DNA from: Hydractinia symbiolongicarpus | Taxonomy: Eukaryota; Cnidaria; Hydrozoa; Anthoathecata; Hydractiniidae | Assembly (NCBI RefSeq): GCF_029227915.1 | Contig: NC_079880.1 | Location: 28,453,501 to 28,517,500, forward strand | DNA: 64,000 nucleotides | Direction of reading: 5' to 3' | Shown: in pieces, positions 34,333-46,698 of the stretch | Numbering within the stretch: the first letter of the stretch is position 1 | Layout of the letters: each line of letters begins with the position of its first letter | The notes under the pieces: model-generated | Databases searched by the model: none | What the model saw: the letters and a program-made list of their open reading frames with translations, nothing else | What the model was told of the DNA's origin: nothing | Made by a program: the position numbers and the translations under genes

Positions 34333-35752
34333 CCCTGGGTACTCTCTTTGTATACTTTTGACTATACGGGCCGAGTCCGGGGTTTACGGGAAATGGCGGG
34401 TTTTCGTTTGCCGGCGATTAAACTTCTTTTATTCAGCGTCTCATCAAAAATGAAAACATTTTTAAAAACTACAAGTCTCATGGGCTTTAGTGGTGAAATA
34501 ATAATTTAAAAAATCGTTCGTGAAATGAGTTTACTCCCTGGGTACCTTCTTTGTATGCTTTTGACTATACGGGCCGAGTCCGGGATTTACGGGAAATCGC
34601 GGGTTTTCTTTTGCCGGCGATTAAACTTCTTTTAATCAGCGTCTCATAAAATATGAAAACATTTTTAAAAACTACAAGACTCATGGGCTTTAGTGGTGAA
34701 ACAATAATTTAAAAAATCGTTCGGGAAATGAGTTTACTCCCTGGGTACTTTCTTTGTATACTTTTGACTATACGGGCCGAGTCCGGGATTTACGGGAAGT
34801 CGCGGGTTTTCGTTTGCCGGCGATTAAACTTCTTTTATTCAGCGTCTTATCAAAAATGAAAACATTTTTAAAAACTACAAGTCTCATGGGCTTTAGTGGT
34901 GAAATAATAATTTAAAAAATCGTTCGGGAAATGAGTTTACTCCCTGGGTACTTTCTTTGTATACTTTTGACTATACGGGCCGAGTCCAGGATTTACGGGA
35001 AATCGCAGGTTTTCGTTTGCCGGCGATTAAACTTCTTTTATTCAGCGTCTCATCAAAAATGAAAACATTTTTGTAAACTACAAGTCTCATGCGTTTTAGT
35101 GGTGAAAAAATAATTTAAAAATCGTTCGGGAAATGAGTTTACTCCCTGGGTACTTTCTTTGTATACTTTTGACTATACAGGCCGAGTCCGGGGTTTACGG
35201 GAAATCGCGGGTTTTCGTTTGCAGGCGATTAAACCACTTTCATTTAGCGTCTCATCAAAAATGAAAACATTTCTGAAAACTACAAGTCTCATGCGTTTTA
35301 GTGGTGATAAAACAATTTAAAAAATCGTTCGGGAAATGAGTTTACTCCCTGGGTTCTTTCTTTGTATACATTTGACTATACGGGCCGAGTCCGGGGTTTA
35401 CGGGAAATGGCGGGTTTTCGTTTGCCGGCGATTAAACTTCTTTTATTCAACGTCTCATCAAAAATGAAAACATTTTTGAAAACTACAAGTCACATGCGTT
35501 TTAGTGGTGAAAAGATAATTTAAAAAATCGTTTTGGAAATGAGTTTACTCACAGGGTATTTTCTTTGTATACATTCGACTATACGGGGCAAGCCCGGGAT
35601 TTACGGAAAATCGCGGGTTTTCGTTTGCCGGCTATTAAACCACATTCATTAAGCGTTTCATCAAAAATGAAAACACTTTTGTAAACTACAAGTCTCATGC
35701 GTTTTAGTGGAGAAAAAATAATTTAAAAAATCGTTCGGGAAATGAGTTTACT
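34333..35752 (+). repeat. 7-monomer derivative (A/E)-C-E-F-G-H-(I/J), 1420 bp
   Basis: Starts are 34333, 34536, 34739, 34942, 35144, 35347 and 35550. The first monomer is an A left part with an E right part (TTTTTAAAAAC, CATGGGC, GAAATAATAA). It is followed by C although its tail is CGTTCGTG, which usually precedes J. The last monomer joins an I left part to a J tail with the GTGGAGAAA marker. Confidence 0.88.
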
Positions 35753-36969
35753 CCCTGGGTACTTTCTTTGTATACTTTTGACTACACGGGCCGAGTCCGG
35801 GGTTTACGGGAAATGGCGGGTTTTCGTTTGCCGGCGATTAAACTTCTTTTATTCGGCGTCTCATCAAAAATGAAAACATTTTTGAAAACTACAAGTCTCA
35901 TGCGTTTTAGTGGTGAAAAGATAATTTAAAAAATCGTTTTGGAAATGAGTTTACTCACAGGGTACTTTCTTTGTATATATTCGACTATACGGGCCAAGCC
36001 CGGAATTTACGGGAAATCGCGGGTTTTCGTTTGCCGGCGATTAAATCACTTTCATTAATCGTCTCATCAAAAATGAAAACATTTCTGAAAACTACACGTC
36101 TCATGCGTTTTAGTGGTGAAAAAATAATTTAAAAAATCGTTTGGGAAATGAGTTTACTTCCTGGGTACTTTCTTTGTATACTTTTGACAATACGGGCCGA
36201 GTCCGGGGTTTACGGGAAATGGCGGGTTTTCGTTTGCCGGCGATTAAAGTTCTTTTATTCAGTGTCTCATCAAAAATGATAACATTTTTGAAAACTACAA
36301 GTCTCATGCGTTTTAGTGGTGAAACGATAATTTAAAAAATCGTTTTGGAAATGAGTTTACTCACAGGGTACTTTCTTTGTATATTTCGACTATACGGGCC
36401 AAGCCCGGGATTTACGGGAAATCGCGTGTTTTTGTTTGCAGGCGATTAAACCACTTTCATTTAGCGTCTCATCAAAAATGAAAACATTTCTGAAAACTAC
36501 AAGTCTCATGCGTCTTAGTGGTGATTAAACAATTTAAAAAATCGTTCGGGAAATGAGTTTACTCCCTGGGTTCTTTCTTTGTATACATTTGACTATACGG
36601 GCCGAGTCCGGGGTTTACGGGAAATGGCGGATTTTCGTTTGCCGGCGATTAAACCTCTTTTATTCAACGTCTCATCAAAAATGAAAACATTTTTGAAAAC
36701 TACAAGTCACATGCGTTTTAGTGGTGAAAAGATAATTTAAAAAATCGTTTTGGAAATGAGTTTACTCACAGGGTATTTTCTTTGTATACATTCGACTATA
36801 CGGGGCAAGCCCGGGATTTACGGAAAATCGCGGGTTTTCGTTTGCCGGCTATTAAACCACATTCATTAAGCGTTTCATCAAAAATGAAAACATTTCTGAA
36901 AACTACAAGTCTCATGGGCTTTAGTGGTGAAAAAATAATTTAAAAAATCGTTCGGGAAATGAGTTTACT
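35753..36969 (+). repeat. 6-monomer variant module A-B2-A2-G2-H2-I
   Basis: Starts are 35753, 35956, 36159, 36362, 36564 and 36767. It repeats the variant module of 14653 and 26623 and pairs with 50353-51569 at an offset of 14600 bp. That similarity runs from at least the G monomer at 35144/49744 to about 36930/51530, with only scattered differences (for example CATTCATT against CATTCCTT, GGCGGG against GACGGG). The last I ends in GAAAAAATAA plus CGTTCGGG instead of its usual tail. Confidence 0.87.
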
Positions 36970-38794
36970 CCCTGGGTACTTTCTTTGTATACTTTTGACT
37001 ATACGGGCCGAGTCCGGGGTTTACGGGAAATCGCGGGTTTTCGTTTGCCGGCGATTAAACTTCTTTTATTCAGCGTCTCATCAAAAATGAAAACATTTTT
37101 GAAAACTACAAGTCTCATGCGTTTTAGTGGTGAAAAGATAATTTAAAAAATCGTTTTGGAAATGAGTTTACTCACAGGGTACTTTCTTTGTATACATTGG
37201 ACTATACGGGCCAAGCCCTGGATTTACGGGAAATCGCGGGTTTTCGTTTGCCGGCGATTAAATCACTTTCATTAATCGTCTCATCAAAAATGAAAACATT
37301 TCTGAAAACTACAAGTCTCATGCGTTTTAGTTGTGAAAAAATAATTTAAAAAATCGTTCGGAAAATGAGTTTACTCCCTGGGTACCTTCTTTGTATGCTT
37401 TTGACTATACGGGCCGAGTCCAGGATTTACGGGAAATCGCGGGTTTTCTTTTGCCGGCGATTAAACTTCTTTTAATCAGCGTCTCATAAAATATGAAAAC
37501 ATTTTTAAAAACTACCAGACTCATGGGCTTTAGTGGTGAAACAATAATTTAAAAAATCGTTCGGGAAATGAGTTTACTCCCTGGGTACTTACTTTGTATA
37601 CTTTTGACTATACGGGCCGAGTCCGGGATTTACGGGAAATCGCGGGTTTTCGTTTGCCGGCGATTAAACCACTTTCACTAAGCGTCTCATCAAAAATGAA
37701 AACATTTCTAAAAACTGCAAGTCTCATGCGTTTTAGTGGTGAAAAAATAATTTAAAAAATCGTTCGGGAAATCAGTTTACTCCCTGGGTACTTTCTTTGT
37801 ATACTTTTGACTATACGGGCCGAGTCCGGGATTTACGGGAAGTCGCGGGTTTTCGTTTGCCGGCGATTAAACTTCTTTTATTCAGCGTCTCATCAAAAAT
37901 GAAAACATTTTTAAAAACTACAAGTCTCATGGGCTTTAGTGGTGAAATAATAATTTAAAAAATCGTTCGGGAAATGAGTTTACTCCCTGGGTACTTTCTT
38001 TGTATACTTTTGACTATACGGGCCGCGTCCAGGATTTACGGGAAATCGCAGGTTTTCGTTTGCCGGCGATTAAACTTCTTTTATTCAGCGTCTCATCAAA
38101 AATGAAAACATTTTTGTAAACTACAAGTCTCATGCGTTTTAGTGGTGAAAAAATAATTTAAAAATCGTTCGGGAAATGAGTTTACTCCCTGGGTACTTTC
38201 TTTGTATACTTTTGACTATACGGGCCGAGCCTGGGGTTTACGGGAAATCGCGGGATTTCGTTTGCAGGCCATTAAACCACTTTCACTTAGGGTCTCATCA
38301 AAAATGAAAACATTTCTGAAACCTACAAGTCTCATGCGTTTTAGTGGTGATAAAACAATTTAAAAAATCGTTCGGGAAATGAGTTTACTCCCTGGGTTCT
38401 TTCTTTGTATACAATTGACTATACGGGCCGAGTCCTGGGTTTACGGGAAATGGCGGGTTTTCGTTTGCCGGCGATTAAACTTCTTTTATTCAACGTCTCA
38501 TCAAAAATGAAAACATTTTTGAAAACTACAAGTCACATGCGTTTTAGTGGTGAAAAGATAATTTAAAAAATCGTTTTGGAAATGAGTTTACTCACAGGGT
38601 ATTTTCTTTGTATACATTCGACTATACGGGGCAAGCCCGGGATTTACGGGAAATCGCAGGTTTTCGTTTGCCGGCGATTAAACTTCTTTTATTCAGCGTC
38701 TCATCAAAAATGAAAACATTTTTGTAAACTACAAGTCTCATGCGTTTTAGTGGTGAAAAAATAATTTAAAAATCGTTCGGGAAATGAGTTTACT
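36970..38794 (+). repeat. 9-monomer HOR unit A-B-C-D-E-F-G4-H4-(I/F), copy 1 of a tandem duplication
   Basis: Starts are 36970, 37173, 37376, 37579, 37782, 37985, 38187, 38390 and 38593. From about 37072 it matches the following unit at an offset of 1825 bp. Shared rare marks are ACATTGGAC, TTTAGTTGTG, GTACTTACTTTG, GAAATCAGTTT, GAGCCTGGGG, GGGATTTCG and GAAACCTAC. Differences seen include CTACCAGAC at 37515 against CTACAAGAC. Confidence 0.9.
38593..38794 (+). repeat. Hybrid monomer, I left part and F right part (202 bp)
   Basis: The left part has CACAGGGTATT, ACATTCGAC and GCAAGCCCGGG (type I). From about 38648 it reads TTACGGGAAATCGCAGG, TTTTTGTAAACT and the one-A-short tail (type F), and G follows. 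The same hybrid recurs at 40418 and 42850 within tandem duplications. Confidence 0.88.
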
Positions 38795-40619
38795 CCCTGG
38801 GTACTTTCTTTGTATACTTTTGACTATACGGGCCGAGTCCGGGGTTTACGGGAAATCGCGGGTTTTCGTTTGCAGGCCATTAAACCACTTTCACTTAGCG
38901 TCTCATCAAAAATGAAAACATTTTTGAAAACTACAAGTCTCATGCGTTTTAGTGGTGAAAAGATAATTTAAAAAATCGTTTTGGAAATGAGTTTACTCAC
39001 AGGGTACTTTCTTTGTATACATTGGACTATACGGGCCAAGCCCTGGATTTACGGGAAATCGCGGGTTTTCGTTTGCCGGCGATTAAATCACTTTCATTAA
39101 TCGTCTCATCAAAAATGAAAACATTTCTGAAAACTACAAGTCTCATGCGTTTTAGTTGTGAAAAAATAATTTAAAAAATCGTTCGGAAAATGAGTTTACT
39201 CCCTGGGTACCTTCTTTGTATGCTTTTGACTATACGGGCCGAGTCCAGGATTTACGGGAAATCGCGGGTTTTCTTTTGCCGGCGATTAAACTTCTTTTAA
39301 TCAGCGTCTCATAAAATATGAAAACATTTTTAAAAACTACAAGACTCATGGGCTTTAGTGGTGAAACAATAATTTAAAAAATCGTTCGGGAAATGAGTTT
39401 ACTCCCTGGGTACTTACTTTGTATACTTTTGACTATACGGGCCGAGTCCGGGATTTACGGGAAATCGCGGGTTTTCGTTTGCCGGCGATTAAACCACTTT
39501 CACTAAGCGTCTCATCAAAAATGAAAACATTTCTAAAAACTGCAAGTCTCATGCGTTTTAGTGGTGAAAAAATAATTTAAAAAATCGTTCGGGAAATCAG
39601 TTTACTCCCTGGGTACTTTCTTTGTATACTTTTGACTATACGGGCCGAGTCCGGGATTTACGGGAAGTCGCGGGTTTTCGTTTGCCGGCGATTAAACTTC
39701 TTTTATTCAGCGTCTCATCAAAAATGAAAACATTTTTAAAAACTACAAGTCTCATGGGCTTTAGTGGTGAAATAATAATTTAAAAAATCGTTCGGGAAAT
39801 GAGTTTACTCCCTGGGTACTTTCTTTGTATACTTTTGACTATACGGGCCGCGTCCAGGATTTACGGGAAATCGCAGGTTTTCGTTTGCCGGCGATTAAAC
39901 TTCTTTTATTCAGCGTCTCATCAAAAATGAAAACATTTTTGTAAACTACAAGTCTCATGCGTTTTAGTGGTGAAAAAATAATTTAAAAATCGTTCGGGAA
40001 ATGAGTTTACTCCCTGGGTACTTTCTTTGTATACTTTTGACTATACGGGCCGAGCCTGGGGTTTACGGGAAATCGCGGGATTTCGTTTGCAGGCCATTAA
40101 ACCACTTTCACTTAGGGTCTCATCAAAAATGAAAACATTTCTGAAACCTACAAGTCTCATGCGTTTTAGTGGTGATAAAACAATTTAAAAAATCGTTCGG
40201 GAAATGAGTTTACTCCCTGGGTTCTTTCTTTGTATACAATTGACTATACGGGCCGAGTCCTGGGTTTACGGGAAATGGCGGGTTTTCGTTTGCCGGCGAT
40301 TAAACTTCTTTTATTCAACGTCTCATCAAAAATGAAAACATTTTTGAAAACTACAAGTCACATGCGTTTTAGTGGTGAAAAGATAATTTAAAAAATCGTT
40401 TTGGAAATGAGTTTACTCACAGGGTATTTTCTTTGTATACATTCGACTATACGGGGCAAGCCCGGGATTTACGGGAAATCGCAGGTTTTCGTTTGCCGGC
40501 GATTAAACTTCTTTTATTCAGCGTCTCATCAAAAATGAAAACATTTTTGTAAACTACAAGTCTCATGCGTTTTAGTGGGGAAAAAATAATTTAAAAATCG
40601 TTCGGGAAATGAGTTTACT
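38795..40619 (+). repeat. 9-monomer HOR unit (G3/A)-B-C-D-E-F-G4-H4-(I/F), copy 2 of a tandem duplication
   Basis: Starts are 38795, 38998, 39201, 39404, 39607, 39810, 40012, 40215 and 40418. The first monomer is a G3 left part (GCAGGCCATT) with an A right part, the junction of the 1825-bp duplication. A third copy of the B-to-H4 run lies at 52382-53801 at an offset of 13384 bp, differing by marks such as TTTAGAGGTG and CTCACCAAAA. Confidence 0.9.
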
Positions 40620-41633
40620 CCCTGGGTACTTTCTTTGTATACTTTTGACTATACGGGCCGAGTCCGGGGTTTACGGGAAATCGCGGGTTTTCGTTTGCAC
40701 GCCATTAAACCACTTTCACTTAGCGTCTCATCAAAAATGAAAACATTTCTGACAACTACAAGTCTCATGCGTTTTAGTGGTGATAAAACAATTTAAAAAA
40801 TCGTTCGGGAAATGAGTTTACTCCCTGGGTTCTTTCTTTGTATACAATTGACTATACGGGCCGAGTCCGGGGTTTACGGGAAATGGCGGGTTTTCGTTTG
40901 CCGGCGATTAAACTTCTTTTATTCAAAGTCTCATCAAAAATGAAAACATTTTTGTAAACTACAAGTCTCATGCGTTTTAGTGGTGTAAAAATAATTTAAA
41001 AATCGTTCGGGAAATGAGTTTACTCCCTGGGTACTTTCTTTGTATACTTTTGACTATACGGGCCGAGTCCGGGGTTTACGGGAAATCGCGGGTTTTCGTT
41101 TGCAGGCCATTAAACCACTTTCACTTAGCGTCTCATCAAAAATGAAAACATTTCTGAAAACTACAAGTCTCATGCGTTTTAGTGGTGATAAAACAATTTA
41201 AAAAATCGTTCGGGAAATGAGTTTACTCCCTGGGTTCTTTCTTTGTATACAATTGACTATACGGGCCGAGTCCGGGGTTTACGCGAAATGGCGGGTTTTC
41301 GTTTGCCGGCGATTAAACTTCTTTTATTCAACGTCTCATCAAAAATGAAAACATTTTTGAAAACTACAAGTCACATGCGTTTTAGTGGTGAAAAGATAAT
41401 TTAAAAAATCGTTTTGGAAATGAGTTTACTCACAGGGTATTTTCTTTGTATACATTCGACTATACGGGGCAAGCCCGGGATTTACGGAAAATCGCGGGTT
41501 TTCGTTTGCCGGCGATTAAACTTCTTTTATTCAGCGTCTCATTAAAAATGAAAACATTTTTGTAAACTACAAGTCTCATGCGTTTTAGTGGAGAAAAAAT
41601 AATTTAAAAAATCGTTCGGGAAATGAGTTTACT

Positions 41634-42646
41634 CCCTGGGTACTTTCTTTGTATACTTTTGACTATACGGGCCGAGTCCGGGGTTTACGGGAAATGGCGG
41701 GTTTTCGTTTGCCGGCGATTAAACTTCTTTTATTCAGCGTCTCATCAAAAATGAAAACATTTTTGAAAACTACAAGTCTCATGCGTTTTAGTGGTGAAAA
41801 GATAATTTAAAAAATCGTTTTGGAAATGAGTTTACTCACAGGGTACTTTCTTTGTATATATTCGACTATACGGGCCAAGCCCGGGATTTACGGGAAATCG
41901 CGGGTTTTCGTTTGCCGGCGATTAAATCACTTTCATTAATCGTCTCATCAAAAATGAAAACATTTCTGAAAACTACAAGTCTCATGCGTTTTAGTGGTGA
42001 AAAAATAATTTAAAAAATCTTTCGGGAAATGAGTTTACTCCCTGGGTACCTTCTTTGTATGCTTTTGCTATACGGGCCGAGTCCGGGATTTACGGGAAAT
42101 CGCGGGTTTTCTTTTGCCGGCGATTAAACTTCTTTTAATCAGCGTCTCATCAAAAATGAAAACATTTTTAAAAACTACAAGACTCATGGGCTTTAGTGGT
42201 GAAACAATAATTTAAAAAATCGTTCGGGAAATGAGTTTACTTCCTGGGTACTTTCTTTGTATATATTCGACTATACGGGCCAAGCCCGGGATTTACGGGA
42301 AATCGCGGGTTTTCGTTTGCCGGCGATTAAATCACTTTCATTAATCGTCTCATCAAAAATGAAAACATTTCTGAAAACTACAAGTCTCATGCGTTTTAGT
42401 GGTGAAAAAATAATTTAAAAAATCTTTCGGAAAATGAGTTTACTCCCTGGGTACCTTCTTTGTATGCTTTTGCTATACGGGCCGAGTCCGGGATTTTCGG
42501 GAAATCGCGGGTTTTCGTTTGCCGGCGATTAAACCACTTTCACTAAGCGTCTCATCAAAAATGAAAACATTTCTAAAAACTGCAAGTCTCATGCGTTTTA
42601 GTGGTGAAAAAATAATTTAAAAAATCGTTCGGGAAATGAGTTTACT
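41634..42646 (+). repeat. 5-monomer HOR A-B2-C2-B2-(C/D), 1013 bp
   Basis: Monomers start at 41634, 41837, 42040, 42242 and 42445. Both C-type members have lost one A (TTTTGCTATACG), so they are 202 bp. The same five-monomer unit occurs at 44066-45078, 55627-56639 and 56640-57652. The one-base deletion occurs in ten monomers, all between 42040 and 57652, which makes it a single-origin marker of local amplification. Confidence 0.9.
42445..42646 (+). repeat. Hybrid monomer, C2 left part and D right part (202 bp)
   Basis: The left part has CCCTGGGTACC, GTATGCTTTTGCTATACG and GGGATTTTCGGG. The right part has CCACTTTCACTAAGCG and TTTCTAAAAACTGC. Copies are at 44877, 56438 and 57451. Confidence 0.88.
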
Positions 42647-45078
42647 CCCTGGGTTCTTTCTTTGTATACAATTGACTATACGGGCCGAGTCCTGGGTTTA
42701 CGGGAAATGGCGGGTTTTCGTTTGCCGGCGATTAAACTTCTTTTATTCAACGTCTCATCAAAAATGAAAACATTTTTGAAAACTACAAGTCACATGCGTT
42801 TTAGTGGTGAAAAGATAATTTAAAAAATCGTTTTGGAAATGAGTTTACTCACAGGGTATTTTCTTTGTATACATTCGACTATACGGGGCAAGCCCGGGAT
42901 TTACGGGAAATCGCAGGTTTTCGTTTGCCGGCGATTAAACTTCTTTTATTCAGCGTCTCATCAAAAATGAAAACATTTTTGTAAACTACAAGTCTCATGC
43001 GTTTTAGTGGGGAAAAAATAATTTAAAAATCGTTCGGGAAATGAGTTTACTCCCTGGGTACTTTCTTTGTATACTTTTGACTATACGGGCCGAGTCCGGG
43101 GTTTACGGGAAATCGCGGGTTTTCGTTTGCACGCCATTAAACCACTTTCACTTAGCGTCTCATCAAAAATGAAAACATTTCTGACAACTACAAGTCTCAT
43201 GCGTTTTAGTGGTGATAAAACAATTTAAAAAATCGTTCGGGAAATGAGTTTACTCCCTGGGTTCTTTCTTTGTATACAATTGACTATACGGGCCGAGTCC
43301 GGGGTTTACGGGAAATGGCGGGTTTTCGTTTGCCGGCGATTAAACTTCTTTTATTCAAAGTCTCATCAAAAATGAAAACATTTTTGTAAACTACAAGTCT
43401 CATGCGTTTTAGTGGTGTAAAAATAATTTAAAAATCGTTCGGGAAATGAGTTTACTCCCTGGGTACTTTCTTTGTATACTTTTGACTATACGGGCCGAGT
43501 CCGGGGTTTACGGGAAATCGCGGGTTTTCGTTTGCAGGCCATTAAACCACTTTCACTTAGCGTCTCATCAAAAATGAAAACATTTCTGAAAACTACAAGT
43601 CTCATGCGTTTTAGTGGTGATAAAACAATTTAAAAAATCGTTCGGGAAATGAGTTTACTCCCTGGGTTCTTTCTTTGTATACAATTGACTATACGGGCCG
43701 AGTCCGGGGTTTACGCGAAATGGCGGGTTTTCGTTTGCCGGCGATTAAACTTCTTTTATTCAACGTCTCATCAAAAATGAAAACATTTTTGAAAACTACA
43801 AGTCACATGCGTTTTAGTGGTGAAAAGATAATTTAAAAAATCGTTTTGGAAATGAGTTTACTCACAGGGTATTTTCTTTGTATACATTCGACTATACGGG
43901 GCAAGCCCGGGATTTACGGAAAATCGCGGGTTTTCGTTTGCCGGCGATTAAACTTCTTTTATTCAGCGTCTCATTAAAAATGAAAACATTTTTGTAAACT
44001 ACAAGTCTCATGCGTTTTAGTGGAGAAAAAATAATTTAAAAAATCGTTCGGGAAATGAGTTTACTCCCTGGGTACTTTCTTTGTATACTTTTGACTATAC
44101 GGGCCGAGTCCGGGGTTTACGGGAAATGGCGGGTTTTCGTTTGCCGGCGATTAAACTTCTTTTATTCAGCGTCTCATCAAAAATGAAAACATTTTTGAAA
44201 ACTACAAGTCTCATGCGTTTTAGTGGTGAAAAGATAATTTAAAAAATCGTTTTGGAAATGAGTTTACTCACAGGGTACTTTCTTTGTATATATTCGACTA
44301 TACGGGCCAAGCCCGGGATTTACGGGAAATCGCGGGTTTTCGTTTGCCGGCGATTAAATCACTTTCATTAATCGTCTCATCAAAAATGAAAACATTTCTG
44401 AAAACTACAAGTCTCATGCGTTTTAGTGGTGAAAAAATAATTTAAAAAATCTTTCGGGAAATGAGTTTACTCCCTGGGTACCTTCTTTGTATGCTTTTGC
44501 TATACGGGCCGAGTCCGGGATTTACGGGAAATCGCGGGTTTTCTTTTGCCGGCGATTAAACTTCTTTTAATCAGCGTCTCATCAAAAATGAAAACATTTT
44601 TAAAAACTACAAGACTCATGGGCTTTAGTGGTGAAACAATAATTTAAAAAATCGTTCGGGAAATGAGTTTACTTCCTGGGTACTTTCTTTGTATATATTC
44701 GACTATACGGGCCAAGCCCGGGATTTACGGGAAATCGCGGGTTTTCGTTTGCCGGCGATTAAATCACTTTCATTAATCGTCTCATCAAAAATGAAAACAT
44801 TTCTGAAAACTACAAGTCTCATGCGTTTTAGTGGTGAAAAAATAATTTAAAAAATCTTTCGGAAAATGAGTTTACTCCCTGGGTACCTTCTTTGTATGCT
44901 TTTGCTATACGGGCCGAGTCCGGGATTTTCGGGAAATCGCGGGTTTTCGTTTGCCGGCGATTAAACCACTTTCACTAAGCGTCTCATCAAAAATGAAAAC
45001 ATTTCTAAAAACTGCAAGTCTCATGCGTTTTAGTGGTGAAAAAATAATTTAAAAAATCGTTCGGGAAATGAGTTTACT
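42647..45078 (+). repeat. 12-monomer unit, copy 2 of an identical 2432-bp tandem duplication
   Basis: Starts are 42647, 42850, 43052, 43255, 43457, 43660, 43863, 44066, 44269, 44472, 44674 and 44877. It repeats the order and every rare mark of 40215-42646. The matching run ends at 45086, where CCCTGGGTAC replaces CCCTGGGTTC. Perfect identity over about 2.4 kb points to a very recent duplication or to an assembly effect. Confidence 0.93.
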
Positions 45079-45685
45079 CCCTGGGTACTTTCTTTGTATA
45101 CTTTTGACTATACGGGCCGAGTCCGGGGTTTACGGGAAATGGCGGGTTTTCGTTTGCCGGCGATTAAACTTCTTTTATTCAGCGTCTCATCAAAAATGAA
45201 AACATTTTTGAAAACTACAAGTCTCATGCGTTTTAGTGGTGAAAAGATAATTTAAAAAATCGTTTTGGAAATGAGTTTACTCACAGGGTACTTTCTTTGT
45301 ATATATTCGACTATACGGGCCAAGGCCGGGATTTACGGGAAATCGCGGGTTTTCGTTTGCCGGCGATTAAATCACTTTCATTAATCGTCTCATCAAAAAT
45401 GAAAACATTTCTGAAAACTACAAGTCTCATGCGTTTTAGTGGTGAAAAAATAATTTAAAAAATCTTTCGGGAAATGAGTTTACTCCCTGGGTACCTTCTT
45501 TGTATGCTTTTGCTATACGGGCCGAGTCCGGGATTTACGGGAAATCGCGGGTTTTCTTTTGCCGGCGATTAAACTTCTTTTAATCAGCGTCTCATCAAAA
45601 ATGAAAACATTTTTAAAAACTACAAGTCTCATGCGTTTTAGTGGTGAAAAAATAATTTAAAAATCGTTCGGGAAATGAGTTTACT
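45079..45685 (+). repeat. 3-monomer stretch A-B2-(C2/F)
   Basis: Starts are 45079, 45282 and 45485. The last monomer has a C2 left part (TTTTGCTATACG) and an F-type short tail, giving 201 bp with two single-base losses. It marks the change from the core HOR family to the second family to the right. Confidence 0.85.
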
Positions 45686-46698
45686 CCCTGGGTACTTTCT
45701 TTGTATACTTTTGACTATACGGGCCGAGTCCGGGGTTTACGGGAAATGGCGGGTTTTCGTTTGCCGGCGATTAAACTTCTTTTATTCAGCGTCTCATCAA
45801 AAATGAAAACATTTTTGAAAACTACAAGTCTCATGCGATTTAGTGGTGAAAAGATAATTTAAAAAATCGTTTTGGAAATTAGTTTACTCACAGGGTACTT
45901 TCTTTGTATACATTCGACTATGCGGGCCAAGCCCGGGATTTAGGGGAATTTGCCGGTTTTTGTTTGCCGGCGATTAAACCACTTTCATTAAGCGTCTCAT
46001 CAAAAATAAAAACATTTCTGAAAACTAAAAGTCTCATGCGTGTTTGTGGTGAAAAAATAATTTAAAAAATCGTTCGGGAAATGAGTTTACTCCCTGGGTA
46101 CCTTCTTTGTATACTTTTGACTATACGGGCCGAGTCGGGGATTTACGGGAAATCGCGGGTTTTCTTTTGACAGCGATTAAACTTCTTTTATTCAGCGTCT
46201 CAACAAAAATGAAAACATTTTTAAAAACTACAAGTCTCATGGGCTTTAGTGGTGAAATAATAATTTAAAAAATCGTTCGGGAAATGAGTTTACTCCCTGG
46301 GTACTTTTTTGTATACTTTTGACTATACGGGCCGAGTCCGGGGTTTACGGGAAATGGCGGGTTCTCGTTTGCCGGCGATTAAAGTTCTTTTATTCAGCGT
46401 CTCATCAAAAATGATAACATTTTTGAAAACTACAAGTCTCATGGGCTTTAGTGGTGAAGTAATAATTTAAAAAATCGTTCGGGAAATGAGTTTACTCCCT
46501 GGGTGCTTTCTTTGTATACTTTCGACTATACGGGCCGAGTCCAGGATTTACGGGAAATCGCAGGTTTTCGTTTGCCGGCGATTTAACTTCTTTTATTCAG
46601 CGTCTCATCAAAAATGAAAACATTTTTGTAAACTACAAGTCTCATGCGTTTTAGTGGTGAAAAAATAATTTAAAAATCGTTCGGGAAATGAGTTTACT

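Larger units (their letters stand above)
40215..42646 (+). repeat. 12-monomer unit, copy 1 of an identical 2432-bp tandem duplication
   Basis: Order: H4 40215, I/F 40418, G3 40620, H3/F 40823, G3 41025, H3 41228, I/J 41431, A 41634, B2 41837, C2 42040, B2 42242, C/D 42445. It aligns with 42647-45078 at a constant offset of 2432 bp. The matching run extends from 40182 to 42654 on the left copy, and I found no difference inside it. Rare shared marks are GTGGGGAAAA, TTTGCACGCC, CTGACAACTAC, ATTCAAAGTC, GGTGTAAAAATAA, ACGCGAAATGG, TTTTGCTATACG and GGGATTTTCGGG. Confidence 0.94.
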
